Below are positions 1 through 6,305 of a stretch of 6,663 bases of DNA, one piece after another; position 1 is the stretch's first letter, and each line of letters starts with the position of its first letter. Location: the NCBI GenBank assembly GCA_029860565.1, contig JAOUAY010000067.1, forward strand, positions 1 through 6,663, read 5' to 3'. Under the pieces are notes generated by a model that worked only from the letters and a program-made list of their open reading frames with translations, made no database searches and was not told the DNA's origin. The translations under genes were made by a program, and so were the position numbers. The DNA is from Candidatus Nitrosopumilus sp. GTDB lineage: Archaea > Thermoproteota > Nitrososphaeria > Nitrososphaerales > Nitrosopumilaceae.

Positions 1-657
1 CAACTTCTTTAATCATAGTTACTTGTGAAATCATGTTTTCTGTTCTATCTTTCAAGTATTCCCCCATGTCCTTCTGCAATAATTTTACTAATTTCAAATC
101 TTCTTGACGTTTTAACTTATTTTTTTCAAAAAGAAACTGATTTTTCAAGATTCAAAGTAATTGGAATTGCTTCTAGTCTAGATACTAGCAGGTTTCGTTA
201 TTTGATTTCAAAAAATTTTTCAGTTCCTCAGTCTTTTATTACTGGTGTCCTGGTTCTTGGTGAGCACGTGGATTCAATGATTCCTGTTTTTTCTAGGATG
301 TATGTGGATGTGGCTCCTTTACTTTCTTTACTTGATGAGGATGAAAAATCTTTTATTATCGATGATGTTAGAACTTGTTGGAAGGATCTCAGAAATTACA
401 AGAGTCGTTCTCAGTTTGGAACTGCTAAAAATGCATTTGATATCATTAACGCTATACTTAATGCCAAAGATCTTTTTGTTCCTGCGTCTGTTGTGCTTCA
501 GGATGAATATGGTGAAAATGACGTTGCCATGGGAGCACCTGTCATAATCAATCAATATGGAATTTCTAAAATTGAAGATCTAAAACTTGATGAATTTGAA
601 TTTTCATTGTTAAAGAAATCATCTCAAAAACTCCATGATCAGATAGATTCTATCTGA
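1..657 (+). pseudogene. Lactate/malate dehydrogenase-family gene, C-terminal part, probably frameshifted
   Basis: The frame open from a GTG at 25 gives 210 residues. Residues 17-205 match the lactate/malate dehydrogenase family: the strand leading to the usual NP-x-D motif (here SNLLDVLTY, 24-32), the substrate-binding LDTSRFR (52-58) with the catalytic Asp and the Arg, GEHVDS (79-84) with the catalytic His81, and the C-terminal YGENDVAMGAPV block (162-173). Intact enzymes are about 300-330 residues; the NAD-binding Rossmann half and the mobile-loop Arg are missing. The same frame has stops at 10-12 and 16-18. In the frame starting at base 3 the translation reads FKYSPMS just before the match moves to the other frame near bases 60-80, as expected after a small indel. 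The normally invariant NP has become NL, and the Gly after the catalytic His is Val. I infer a decaying or truncated gene. A short expressed protein from GTG 25 is possible but could not be a complete dehydrogenase. The part beyond the left edge is unseen. Confidence 0.6.
639..657. terminator. Inverted repeat at a convergent gene junction, possible two-way terminator
   Basis: TCAGATAG and CTATCTGA form a perfect 8-bp inverted repeat around the 3-base loop ATT. The right arm ends with the TGA stop of the dehydrogenase remnant. On the plus strand it is followed by T-rich DNA, with runs of five T (694-698) and six T (705-710). It lies between two gene ends that are two bases apart, so it could limit read-through from both sides. 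Archaeal termination depends mainly on T-tracts, so a role for the hairpin is inference. Confidence 0.4.
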
Positions 658-659
658 AT

Positions 660-1427
660 TTAATTTCTAAATTTCTTTATGGTTTCTAAATGCTTTTTAC
701 AAAATTTTTTATTTTCTATTTGGGTGTAAAATAGATCTTTTTGCCAGTGTGCGTTAAATAATCTGCATTCCTTATTGTCACAAAATGATTCTCCTGTTTC
801 GTAATACATTATAGATTGCAACAGATATCCCTCTACAATTTCATGTAGTCGTGAATCGTGATATTCTAAAAATTTACCTTTAAATTTTTCCTTGACCTCT
901 TCAATACTTTCTTTAGAAAAACTTGTCATTAGATCTAGGTAATACTGTTTTGGCTTTGCTGGTGCTTCTATAATTCCTGTAGTTGAAATTATTGCAGGAT
1001 TGGAACCAATTAATGCCCTTGCATGGTATCTGAAATCCCCTTCATCAAACGTACATGTTAGCTTGTTTGTAAAAACAATGTGTAATATGTCATCTGTACT
1101 TTCATTTATTGGAATTAATTCTGTAACTATATTTTGTAATTCAAATCCATCATACAATATCATAGATTCTTTCTCAGACATGTCTTTGTTTTCTTTTTCA
1201 ATTTGAATGTCATCTATTGTTGGAACATGTTTTTTGAATTGTTTTTTTAAATTAAAAATTCTTATGCTTGCAATTTTTTCAAATATTTTTTCATTTGAAA
1301 ATTGAAAGAAATTTTTTCTTAGTTCTATTTCTATTGGAAATGTGTCTGTGATGAATTTTTTTATTTTCTTTAATTGTATTTCAGGAACCGTGGGCTCTTC
1401 ATATAGAATAATCTTTGAAATTTTCAA
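660..1427 (-). CDS. Conserved protein, DUF6775-like, metzincin-like without catalytic residues
   Basis: A 255-residue protein of unknown function, soluble by appearance (no signal peptide or membrane segment). It resembles the archaeal DUF6775 'putative metallopeptidase' family, a match made from memory of sequence style. Landmarks are GDFRYHARALIG (130-141), IEAPAKPKQYY (153-163) and a cysteine-rich end with C216-x4-C221, LFNAHWQ (223-229), C243 and H246, which could hold zinc. Set against the archaemetzincin motif HExxHxxGxxHC-x4-C, residues 205-221 keep the Gly (212) and both Cys, but the His and Glu positions are Ser, Ile, Tyr and Phe; the only HE (195-196) is followed by IVE, not a second His in the right place. 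Protease activity is therefore doubtful. The start is TTG at 1427; a stop lies five codons upstream in frame and the next Met is residue 83. It follows thi4 by 23 bases on the same strand, so it is probably cotranscribed with it. A link to thiamine is not shown. Confidence 0.85.
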   Translation of the reverse strand: MKISKIILYEEPTVPEIQLKKIKKFITDTFPIEIELRKNFFQFSNEKIFEKIASIRIFNLKKQFKKHVPTIDDIQIEKENKDMSEKESMILYDGFELQNIVTELIPINESTDDILHIVFTNKLTCTFDEGDFRYHARALIGSNPAIISTTGIIEAPAKPKQYYLDLMTSFSKESIEEVKEKFKGKFLEYHDSRLHEIVEGYLLQSIMYYETGESFCDNKECRLFNAHWQKDLFYTQIENKKFCKKHLETIKKFRN

Positions 1428-1450
1428 TACAAAAATTGTGTTTTAATGGC

Positions 1451-2269
1451 TTATCTTTCTAACTCTTTAATTTTAACTGCAGTAATTTCTGCTGCTTTTT
1501 TTCCAGAGTATAACATTGATCCAAATGTTGGACCCATTCTTGCCAATCCATGTGTTTCAGTAACTGACATACCTGCTGCAATTAATCCTGGATAAACTTC
1601 TCCAGTCTTGTGGACCACATGTTCTTCACCATCATTGACATGCATAGGTTCCATTCCTTTCCATTTTGCCAGTCCTCTATCTACTAGTCTTTTTACAGCT
1701 ACAGAATCATGACCTGATGCATCAATGATTATTTTTGCTTCCAGTGCAACTGGATCCACACATGTAATATTACGTGGTAATGCTGAAACTGGCATCCAAT
1801 TCACAACAATTCCTGATACCCTACCATTTTTCAATACTAGATCGTCAAATTTTGTAAGTTGAAGGAATTTTACTCCTGCGTCACATGCTGCTGCAATTAA
1901 TTTTGACACTGCATGTGGTCCTGGTGTTAAGTATAATCCCTCTGCAACTTTTTTGTATGGTATTCCCAATTCATCCCAAATTTTTTGTGCAGGTTCCCTT
2001 ACCGTAACTGGATTCATCATATATCCTCCTAACCAATAACCTCCTCCGAGGTAGTTGTTTTGCTCAATAACCAAAACTTTGTAACCCATGTTTGATATCT
2101 CTCTACTTGCAGTTAATCCTGCAGGCCCTGCACCAATAATTATTACATCTGATTCGGCTCTATCAATTAAAACCTCATGAAATTCATTTGCAATTGCACG
2201 TGTAATTTCAACTTCACGTACGTCAGTAAATATTTTAGAAGATTGTTCTGCTATGGTTGCTTCTTGCAT
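1451..2269 (-). CDS. thi4: Thiazole synthase Thi4 (thiamine biosynthesis), cysteine-type
   Basis: A 272-residue member of the Thi4 family, which builds the ADP-thiazole precursor of thiamine from NAD and glycine in an iron-dependent reaction in the cytoplasm. The dinucleotide-binding GAGPAG is at 46-51 with the following acidic residue in VIEQ (67-70), then the glycine-rich GGGYWLGGYM (75-84), CVDP (170-173), DASGHD (183-188) and the C-terminal RMGPTFGSM (244-252). Cys170 stands where yeast Thi4 has the cysteine that donates its own sulfur; many methanogen enzymes have His there and use free sulfide. Asp172 and His187 fit the iron ligands known from the family. Length is typical for archaea (about 260-310). 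The start is ATG at 2269. It is the first gene of a likely two-gene unit with the DUF6775-like gene, divergent from the sulfite/nitrite reductase gene. I saw no TPP riboswitch upstream. The family call is secure; the single-turnover mechanism is inferred from Cys170. Confidence 0.96.
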   Translation of the reverse strand: MQEATIAEQSSKIFTDVREVEITRAIANEFHEVLIDRAESDVIIIGAGPAGLTASREISNMGYKVLVIEQNNYLGGGYWLGGYMMNPVTVREPAQKIWDELGIPYKKVAEGLYLTPGPHAVSKLIAAACDAGVKFLQLTKFDDLVLKNGRVSGIVVNWMPVSALPRNITCVDPVALEAKIIIDASGHDSVAVKRLVDRGLAKWKGMEPMHVNDGEEHVVHKTGEVYPGLIAAGMSVTETHGLARMGPTFGSMLYSGKKAAEITAVKIKELER

Positions 2270-2290
2270 GTCGGTGCTTTATTTTCTAAA

Positions 2291-2320
2291 CAATTAATAC
2301 TTTCCCACATTTTAAAAAAT
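2291..2320 (-). promoter_or_regulatory. Probable thi4 promoter, two TATA-like stretches
   Basis: Reading the minus strand, ATTTTTTAAAAT (2320-2309) would place a transcript start near 2289 with a leader of about 20 bases. AGTATTAATTG (2301-2291) would instead give a leaderless message at the ATG at 2269. The leader has no clear Shine-Dalgarno sequence. Which box is used cannot be decided by eye. Confidence 0.35.
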
Positions 2321-2420
2321 TAGGTAACACTAATTTGTATTTAATTCAGACAAACATGGAAATAGGAAAGTTATGTTCGTATCTGAAAATCTCCGTCCTA
2401 AAATATCCATATATCAAAAA

Positions 2421-2427
2421 TTTATAA
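2421..2427 (+). promoter_or_regulatory. TATA box of the reductase-sulfurtransferase operon
   Basis: TTTATAA, preceded by the purine-rich TCAAAAA (2414-2420) that suits a TFB-recognition element. Its centre is about 29 bases before the TTG start at 2453, so transcription would begin at or just before the start codon, giving a leaderless or nearly leaderless message. The AAAAGGAAG at 2435-2443 could act as a ribosome site only if the leader is longer. Confidence 0.55.
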
Positions 2428-2452
2428 CCAAACTAAAAGGAAGTTATTTGTA

Positions 2453-4264
2453 TTGACAATATCTGATCTTAAACAAACTGCTCCTGATTCTGTCAAATCT
2501 AAAATAAATTGGGCTAGAATGGAGGAGGCTGATAATTTTGCTAAAACGGTGAAACTATTCCGTCAGGGAAAATATGACGAAGCTAGTTTTAGAAGATTTA
2601 GACTTCAACATGGGGCATATGGCACTAGGATGACTGGTGATTATGCTATGGTTCGAATTAAACTTCCTGCAGGGGAAATCTATCCTGATCAAATTGAAAA
2701 AATATCTCAATTAAGTGAACAATACTCTATAGGCAGTGCACACTTTTCCACTAGGGAAAACATTCAGCTTCATTGGGTAATCCTTGAAGACGTTTCTGAA
2801 ATATTTCGTGGTCTTGCTGAAGTTGGATTGACCTCAAGAGAAGCGTGTGGAAACTCTGTAAGAAATGTTATGTGTAGTCCTTTATCTGGTGTTTGCCCTG
2901 ATGAAGAATTTGATTCAACTCCATATGCACTTGCAACTGCAAGATTCTTCTTGAGAAATCCAATGGCCCAAAATCTTCCACGTAAATTTAAGTTCAACTT
3001 CACCTGTTGTGAAAAACATGGAATGGTAAGAATGGTTGACGTTGGATTAATTCCACAAATTCGAGAGATGGATGGTTCTACTCAAAGGGGGTTTAAGATT
3101 TTTCTTGGTGGTGGATTGGGCAACAAGTCTTTTGTTGGACATCAATTGGAAGAATTTACTCCTGAAGAAGATTTACTTTACACTTCGATTGCTGTAATGA
3201 GAATATTTGATAGACTTGGTGATAGAAAAAACCTTGCAAGAAATAGAATGCGCTACCTTGTAAATGACATGGGCTGGGAAAAATTCCAAAACCTTGTTTT
3301 AAAAGAAAGAGCAATTGTACGAGCTACTCAATCAGTGATCACTCGTCTAAATGTTGATCATTCTCCAAATGAAATCAAACGACCTGTTCGAATTTCTGAT
3401 GAAAGCGGAAGTGACATAATACCTGACGGATATGCTAGGTGGCTAAAAACAAATACTGTTAAACAAACTCAACTTGATTATAGATCTGTATTTCTTACTC
3501 TTGAGGCAGGTGATATTACTGCAAGCCAGCTTCATGCATTAGCTGATATTATTCGTAATTTTTCTTCAGAGGGTAAGGGCAGATCTGGATTTGAACAAAA
3601 TATTGTATTGCGTTATGTTCATGAAGATGATTTACCACGTTTGTATTCAAAACTTCTTGAGGTAGGATTGGCAAAATCTGGTGCTTTAACTATGACTGCA
3701 CCTATTGGATGTTCTGGAACTACTTCATGTAATCTTGCATTAACAAACTCACATAGGCTTGCAAAAGAAATTCAAAGGAAATTCCTTGAATTAAAACTAG
3801 ATGAAGATGTTGATCTTACTGATTCTTCAATTAAGATCAGCGGATGTCCTAATTCTTGTGGCCAACATGGGATTGCAACTATTGGATTCTTTGGAGGGGG
3901 TGCACGTGTTGGAAAAGACATGTATGCGAATTATCAGATGTTATTAGGTGGACGTTCTGATGGTGACACTATGTTGGGGCAAATATGTCTTAGAGTTCCT
4001 GCAAAAAGAGTGATTCCTGTAATCCTAAAAATTATTGAAACATTCAAACAAAATAAAAAATCTAATGACACTCTCAAATCTTGGATTCATAGAATTGTCA
4101 ACGGTAATGAGGATTCTACAATAAAATCCATTGTTGATATTAAAAAAATACTAGAGCCGATAATTGTTCCTCCAACAATAGACGATGATCCTGACTTTTA
4201 CTTAGATTATGGTAGTGACACTAGTTATCATACAAAAACCGGAAAGGGTGAATGTGCTGCTTGA
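2453..4264 (+). CDS. Ferredoxin-type siroheme nitrite/sulfite reductase
   Basis: A 603-residue assimilatory reductase of the NirA/SiR superfamily. It passes six electrons, probably from ferredoxin, to sulfite (to sulfide) or nitrite (to ammonia). It has the usual two repeated halves. The N-terminal half carries GAYGTRMTGDYAMVRIKLP (54-72), STRENIQLHW (99-108) and GNSVRNVMCSPLSG (133-146). The C-terminal half carries the 4Fe-4S/siroheme ligands C420-x5-C426 and C465-x3-C469 (SGCPNSCGQHG). The cluster motif CSGTTSC differs from both the CTGNQFC of typical nitrite reductases and the CxALPxC of CysI, so the substrate is not fixed by motif. The adjoining rhodanese, and the ready ammonia supply of the presumed host, favour sulfite. 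The protein ends in an extension with GKGECAA, a tail I recall from some nitrite/sulfite reductases. No FMN/FAD domain is present, in line with ferredoxin as donor. The start is TTG at 2453, set by the promoter position. Its TGA overlaps the next ATG, so the two genes are an operon. Confidence 0.93.
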   Translation: MTISDLKQTAPDSVKSKINWARMEEADNFAKTVKLFRQGKYDEASFRRFRLQHGAYGTRMTGDYAMVRIKLPAGEIYPDQIEKISQLSEQYSIGSAHFSTRENIQLHWVILEDVSEIFRGLAEVGLTSREACGNSVRNVMCSPLSGVCPDEEFDSTPYALATARFFLRNPMAQNLPRKFKFNFTCCEKHGMVRMVDVGLIPQIREMDGSTQRGFKIFLGGGLGNKSFVGHQLEEFTPEEDLLYTSIAVMRIFDRLGDRKNLARNRMRYLVNDMGWEKFQNLVLKERAIVRATQSVITRLNVDHSPNEIKRPVRISDESGSDIIPDGYARWLKTNTVKQTQLDYRSVFLTLEAGDITASQLHALADIIRNFSSEGKGRSGFEQNIVLRYVHEDDLPRLYSKLLEVGLAKSGALTMTAPIGCSGTTSCNLALTNSHRLAKEIQRKFLELKLDEDVDLTDSSIKISGCPNSCGQHGIATIGFFGGGARVGKDMYANYQMLLGGRSDGDTMLGQICLRVPAKRVIPVILKIIETFKQNKKSNDTLKSWIHRIVNGNEDSTIKSIVDIKKILEPIIVPPTIDDDPDFYLDYGSDTSYHTKTGKGECAA

Positions 4265-5058
4265 TGGACTCTACTAAAATTACAACTGATGTTGATTCTT
4301 TACGTTCAGAAATTAGAGACAAAAGCGTCAGGGTCATAGACGTTAGAAGGGAAGATGATTACAAACAAGATCATATTCCTACTGCTGTAAACTTACCTTT
4401 AGCACATCTTTTGTCTGATGATAGTCCTGAACGAGTCTTGAAACTTGTGAACTCTATGGGAATTGACGATGAAACCCCTGTAGTTGTTTATGATGATACA
4501 TTTGGTGCTTTGGCATCCCGAGTTGCTTGGACTTTGGAGTATCTTGGGCATTCTAATGTGACCTTGCTTGAAACTACTTATAGCAATTGGAAATCCATTG
4601 GGTTGGAAAGTGATTCTGTAATTCCTGAAATTCGAAATAAGGAACATTCTCTGAAATTACAACCTGATATTTTGGCAACTTCAGATTACTTGGAAAGTGC
4701 TAAAACTAGAGATGATGTAATTTTGATTGATAACCGGGAGAGATTGAATTTTCTTGAACAACATATTCCTGGAGCGATTAGTCTTCCTTATCGAACCCTG
4801 GCCACAACTGACAAAATTTTACGCTCAAAAGACGACATGAAGCGATTACTTGAAAATCGAGGTGTCACCGGAGACTCTGAAATTATTACGTATTGTGGCA
4901 GTGTGGGCACTCTTTCTGGATTGGCATACTATGCGTTAAAATCTGTGGGCTTGCCAAATGCAAAACTATACGTCCGTTCTTTCAAAGAATGGAAAAATCT
5001 CCAAAAGCCGACTGAAAAACAAGAAGATGCAAGCTACTGGGATTTATCTGCTGAATAA
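4264..5058 (+). CDS. Two-domain rhodanese-type sulfurtransferase
   Basis: A 264-residue tandem rhodanese of the thiosulfate/3-mercaptopyruvate sulfurtransferase family, which moves sulfane sulfur through a cysteine persulfide. The N-terminal domain (about 5-118) has VRVIDVRRxxDYxxxHIPTAVNLP, but its loop reads YDDTFG (76-81) with Asp for Cys, so it is structural, as usual. The C-terminal domain (about 135-250) has VILIDNRERLNFLEQHIPGA (152-171) and the active loop CGSVGT with Cys211, the only cysteine in this form. Mercaptopyruvate enzymes usually have CGSGVT and thiosulfate enzymes CRKGVT, so the donor is uncertain. I chose the ATG at 4264 because it overlaps the reductase stop as TGATG. An in-frame ATG at 4252 would add MCCL and overlap by 13 bases; GGTGA lies directly before it and 12 bases before the chosen start. 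Coupling to the reductase suggests a job in sulfite or sulfide handling. The protein has no signal peptide and should be cytoplasmic. Confidence 0.92.
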   Translation: MDSTKITTDVDSLRSEIRDKSVRVIDVRREDDYKQDHIPTAVNLPLAHLLSDDSPERVLKLVNSMGIDDETPVVVYDDTFGALASRVAWTLEYLGHSNVTLLETTYSNWKSIGLESDSVIPEIRNKEHSLKLQPDILATSDYLESAKTRDDVILIDNRERLNFLEQHIPGAISLPYRTLATTDKILRSKDDMKRLLENRGVTGDSEIITYCGSVGTLSGLAYYALKSVGLPNAKLYVRSFKEWKNLQKPTEKQEDASYWDLSAE

Positions 5059-6180
5059 CTACGCGATTTCGTTTCTAAGTTTTTTTGTTACTGTACCTTC
5101 TATGTTGTTAAACAGAACTAACATTTTCTCCTTGTTTTCAATTAGATAATCTACCCCTCTGTCTTTTATTCTAATTTTCCATAATCTGATTTCTCTATGT
5201 TCGTCAAAGAAAGTTTCTATCATTTGTTCACCTGATTTTGATGGGTCTATGAAAACTTCAAAAAGATCAAGTGTCTTGGCGGCATCTTCTTCTTCTATTG
5301 CTTCTTTTGTTAAATGAATTGCTTGACTAAGTTCTTTTAAATTCTTAACTGGTTTTGGCAATGTTTTTCTAGTGATTCCAAACAACCCTTTCTTTTCTTT
5401 ACCTATTTTTTCTGCAATGTTATCTGCAAGATCATAAATTGGAATTTTACTTAGACCGTCACGTTTTTCATTTTGTACGATTAGCCCTTTCTCTAATAAT
5501 TTTCTTAAAGCAGTTTCAGCATCAACCTTGTCTAGAAATGTTGTCCAAACAATTGCACCTATGGTGTGGTATCCTTGTCTAATTGATTCTAATACCACTA
5601 TTTCTTCAATTCTTTTAAATCCCTCTTCAATTCTGACATTCATAAAATCTTTATCGCGTATTGACTTTCTAGCATTTTTAACATCGACTTCAATAGAATG
5701 CTTCAATGCTTCTAATGCTTCTGGAACTTGATTTAGTAGTGATAAGAAACATGCTTGGTTATACAATGCCATTCCATATGTTGGGTCTGATTCAATTGCT
5801 TTCTCAACTGCAGCTAGTGCTTTGGAATAATTTTTTTGTTCATAATGCACTAATCCTTTGAGATTCCAAGCTTCTGGATTTGTAACATCAATATCTAAAA
5901 TTTTATCATATACTTTTAGTGCTTCACCGTAATCCTCTAAATGAAATCTGGCATATCCTAATTTCATCAAAGTTTCCACGTTACTAGGCTCAATTCGTAG
6001 TGCTTGCTCAAACATGTCTATGGCTTCTTCTAGTTTTTCATCTGCCATCAAATTAATTCCTTTTTTAAATAATTTTTTACGATTATAGTCTACATCTATC
6101 AAACTTCTTTCTTTAGGGATGATTTTTCCCTCTTTTGTTTTCTCTACCTCCTTTGATTTTCTAGAAAAAAGCTTCTTCAC
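5059..6180 (-). CDS. TPR-repeat protein with winged-helix-like middle region
   Basis: A 373-residue cytoplasmic protein with no signal peptide or membrane helix. After a basic, charged N-terminus (1-30) come four tetratricopeptide repeats, about 35-68, 69-102, 103-136 and 137-170, with the usual pattern of small residues and a closing Pro (EPSN, NPE, DPTY). The stretch KDFMNVRIEEGFKRIEE (177-193) resembles the cap that often ends such arrays. Residues 197-258 look like a winged helix: VDAETALRKLLEKGLIV (219-235) reads as a helix-turn-helix with a recognition helix and wing. The C-terminal 115 residues are charged and unassigned. TPRs bind proteins, so this may be an adaptor or a DNA-linked regulator; I cannot name the partner. 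The start is GTG at 6180, with a stop two codons upstream in frame and a TATA box at the leaderless distance. Its TAG stop directly abuts the TAA of the convergent sulfurtransferase. Confidence 0.9.
   Translation of the reverse strand: MKKLFSRKSKEVEKTKEGKIIPKERSLIDVDYNRKKLFKKGINLMADEKLEEAIDMFEQALRIEPSNVETLMKLGYARFHLEDYGEALKVYDKILDIDVTNPEAWNLKGLVHYEQKNYSKALAAVEKAIESDPTYGMALYNQACFLSLLNQVPEALEALKHSIEVDVKNARKSIRDKDFMNVRIEEGFKRIEEIVVLESIRQGYHTIGAIVWTTFLDKVDAETALRKLLEKGLIVQNEKRDGLSKIPIYDLADNIAEKIGKEKKGLFGITRKTLPKPVKNLKELSQAIHLTKEAIEEEDAAKTLDLFEVFIDPSKSGEQMIETFFDEHREIRLWKIRIKDRGVDYLIENKEKMLVLFNNIEGTVTKKLRNEIA
5080..5086 (+). terminator. T-tract terminator for the reductase-sulfurtransferase operon
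   Basis: A run of seven T on the plus strand, 22 bases past the sulfurtransferase stop, inside the 3' end of the convergent TPR gene. Oligo-T runs on the non-template strand are the main archaeal termination signal. No stem-loop is needed and none is evident. Confidence 0.45.
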
Positions 6181-6203
6181 AACTCAATATGCACTTTAAT
6201 CTA

Positions 6204-6213
6204 GATAAATATC
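6204..6213 (-). promoter_or_regulatory. TATA box of the TPR gene
   Basis: On the minus strand GATATTTATC, centred about 28 bases before the GTG start at 6180. This is the distance expected for a leaderless archaeal transcript. No ribosome-binding sequence precedes the start, which agrees. Confidence 0.5.
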
Positions 6214-6270
6214 AATCTTAATTGAGCCTACTGCTGTTCATTTTTAAGATAATATTTGACCAAGCGATCT

Positions 6271-6278
6271 AAATATAG
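6271..6278 (+). promoter_or_regulatory. TATA-like box of the gene at the right edge
   Basis: AAATATAG, centred about 31 bases before the GTG at 6306, so the message would start within a few bases of the start codon. A second AT-rich stretch, TATACATAAA (6291-6300), is too close to serve a start at 6306. The TPR promoter lies about 60 bases away in the opposite direction, so the two genes share this 125-base divergent region. Confidence 0.4.
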
Positions 6279-6305
6279 AAATACTTGAAATATACATAAA
6301 CGATT

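Noticed and set aside
190..200. HE pair (residues 195-196 of the DUF6775-like protein, coded near 840-850) as a metalloprotease HExxH site
   Set aside because: Given here in residue numbers: the pair is followed by I-V-E and no His at the required place, so the motif is not present.
2320..2333. TTAG...CTAA inverted repeat as an operator
   Set aside because: Only four base pairs match around a six-base centre; not above chance in AT-rich DNA.
2356..2427. A 23-codon ATG frame (M-E-I-G-K-L...) between the divergent genes
   Set aside because: Short, AT-rich, overlaps the TATA box of the reductase gene and shows no recognisable features; chance is the likely explanation.
2270..2452. Possible TPP riboswitch upstream of thi4
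   Set aside because: Neither strand shows the conserved CTGAGA and ACCTGATC-like elements, and the leader is too short.
2373..2456. A 27-codon ATG frame ending in a TGA that overlaps the TTG start of the reductase gene
   Set aside because: The stop-start overlap looked like coupling, but the TATA box lies inside it and would start the message after this frame begins.
2770..3003. Minus-strand 77-codon frame inside the reductase gene
   Set aside because: Entirely within a well-supported coding region in another frame, with no promoter or family motif.
4399..4647. Minus-strand 82-codon frame inside the sulfurtransferase gene
   Set aside because: A shadow of the real gene, which carries clear rhodanese motifs.
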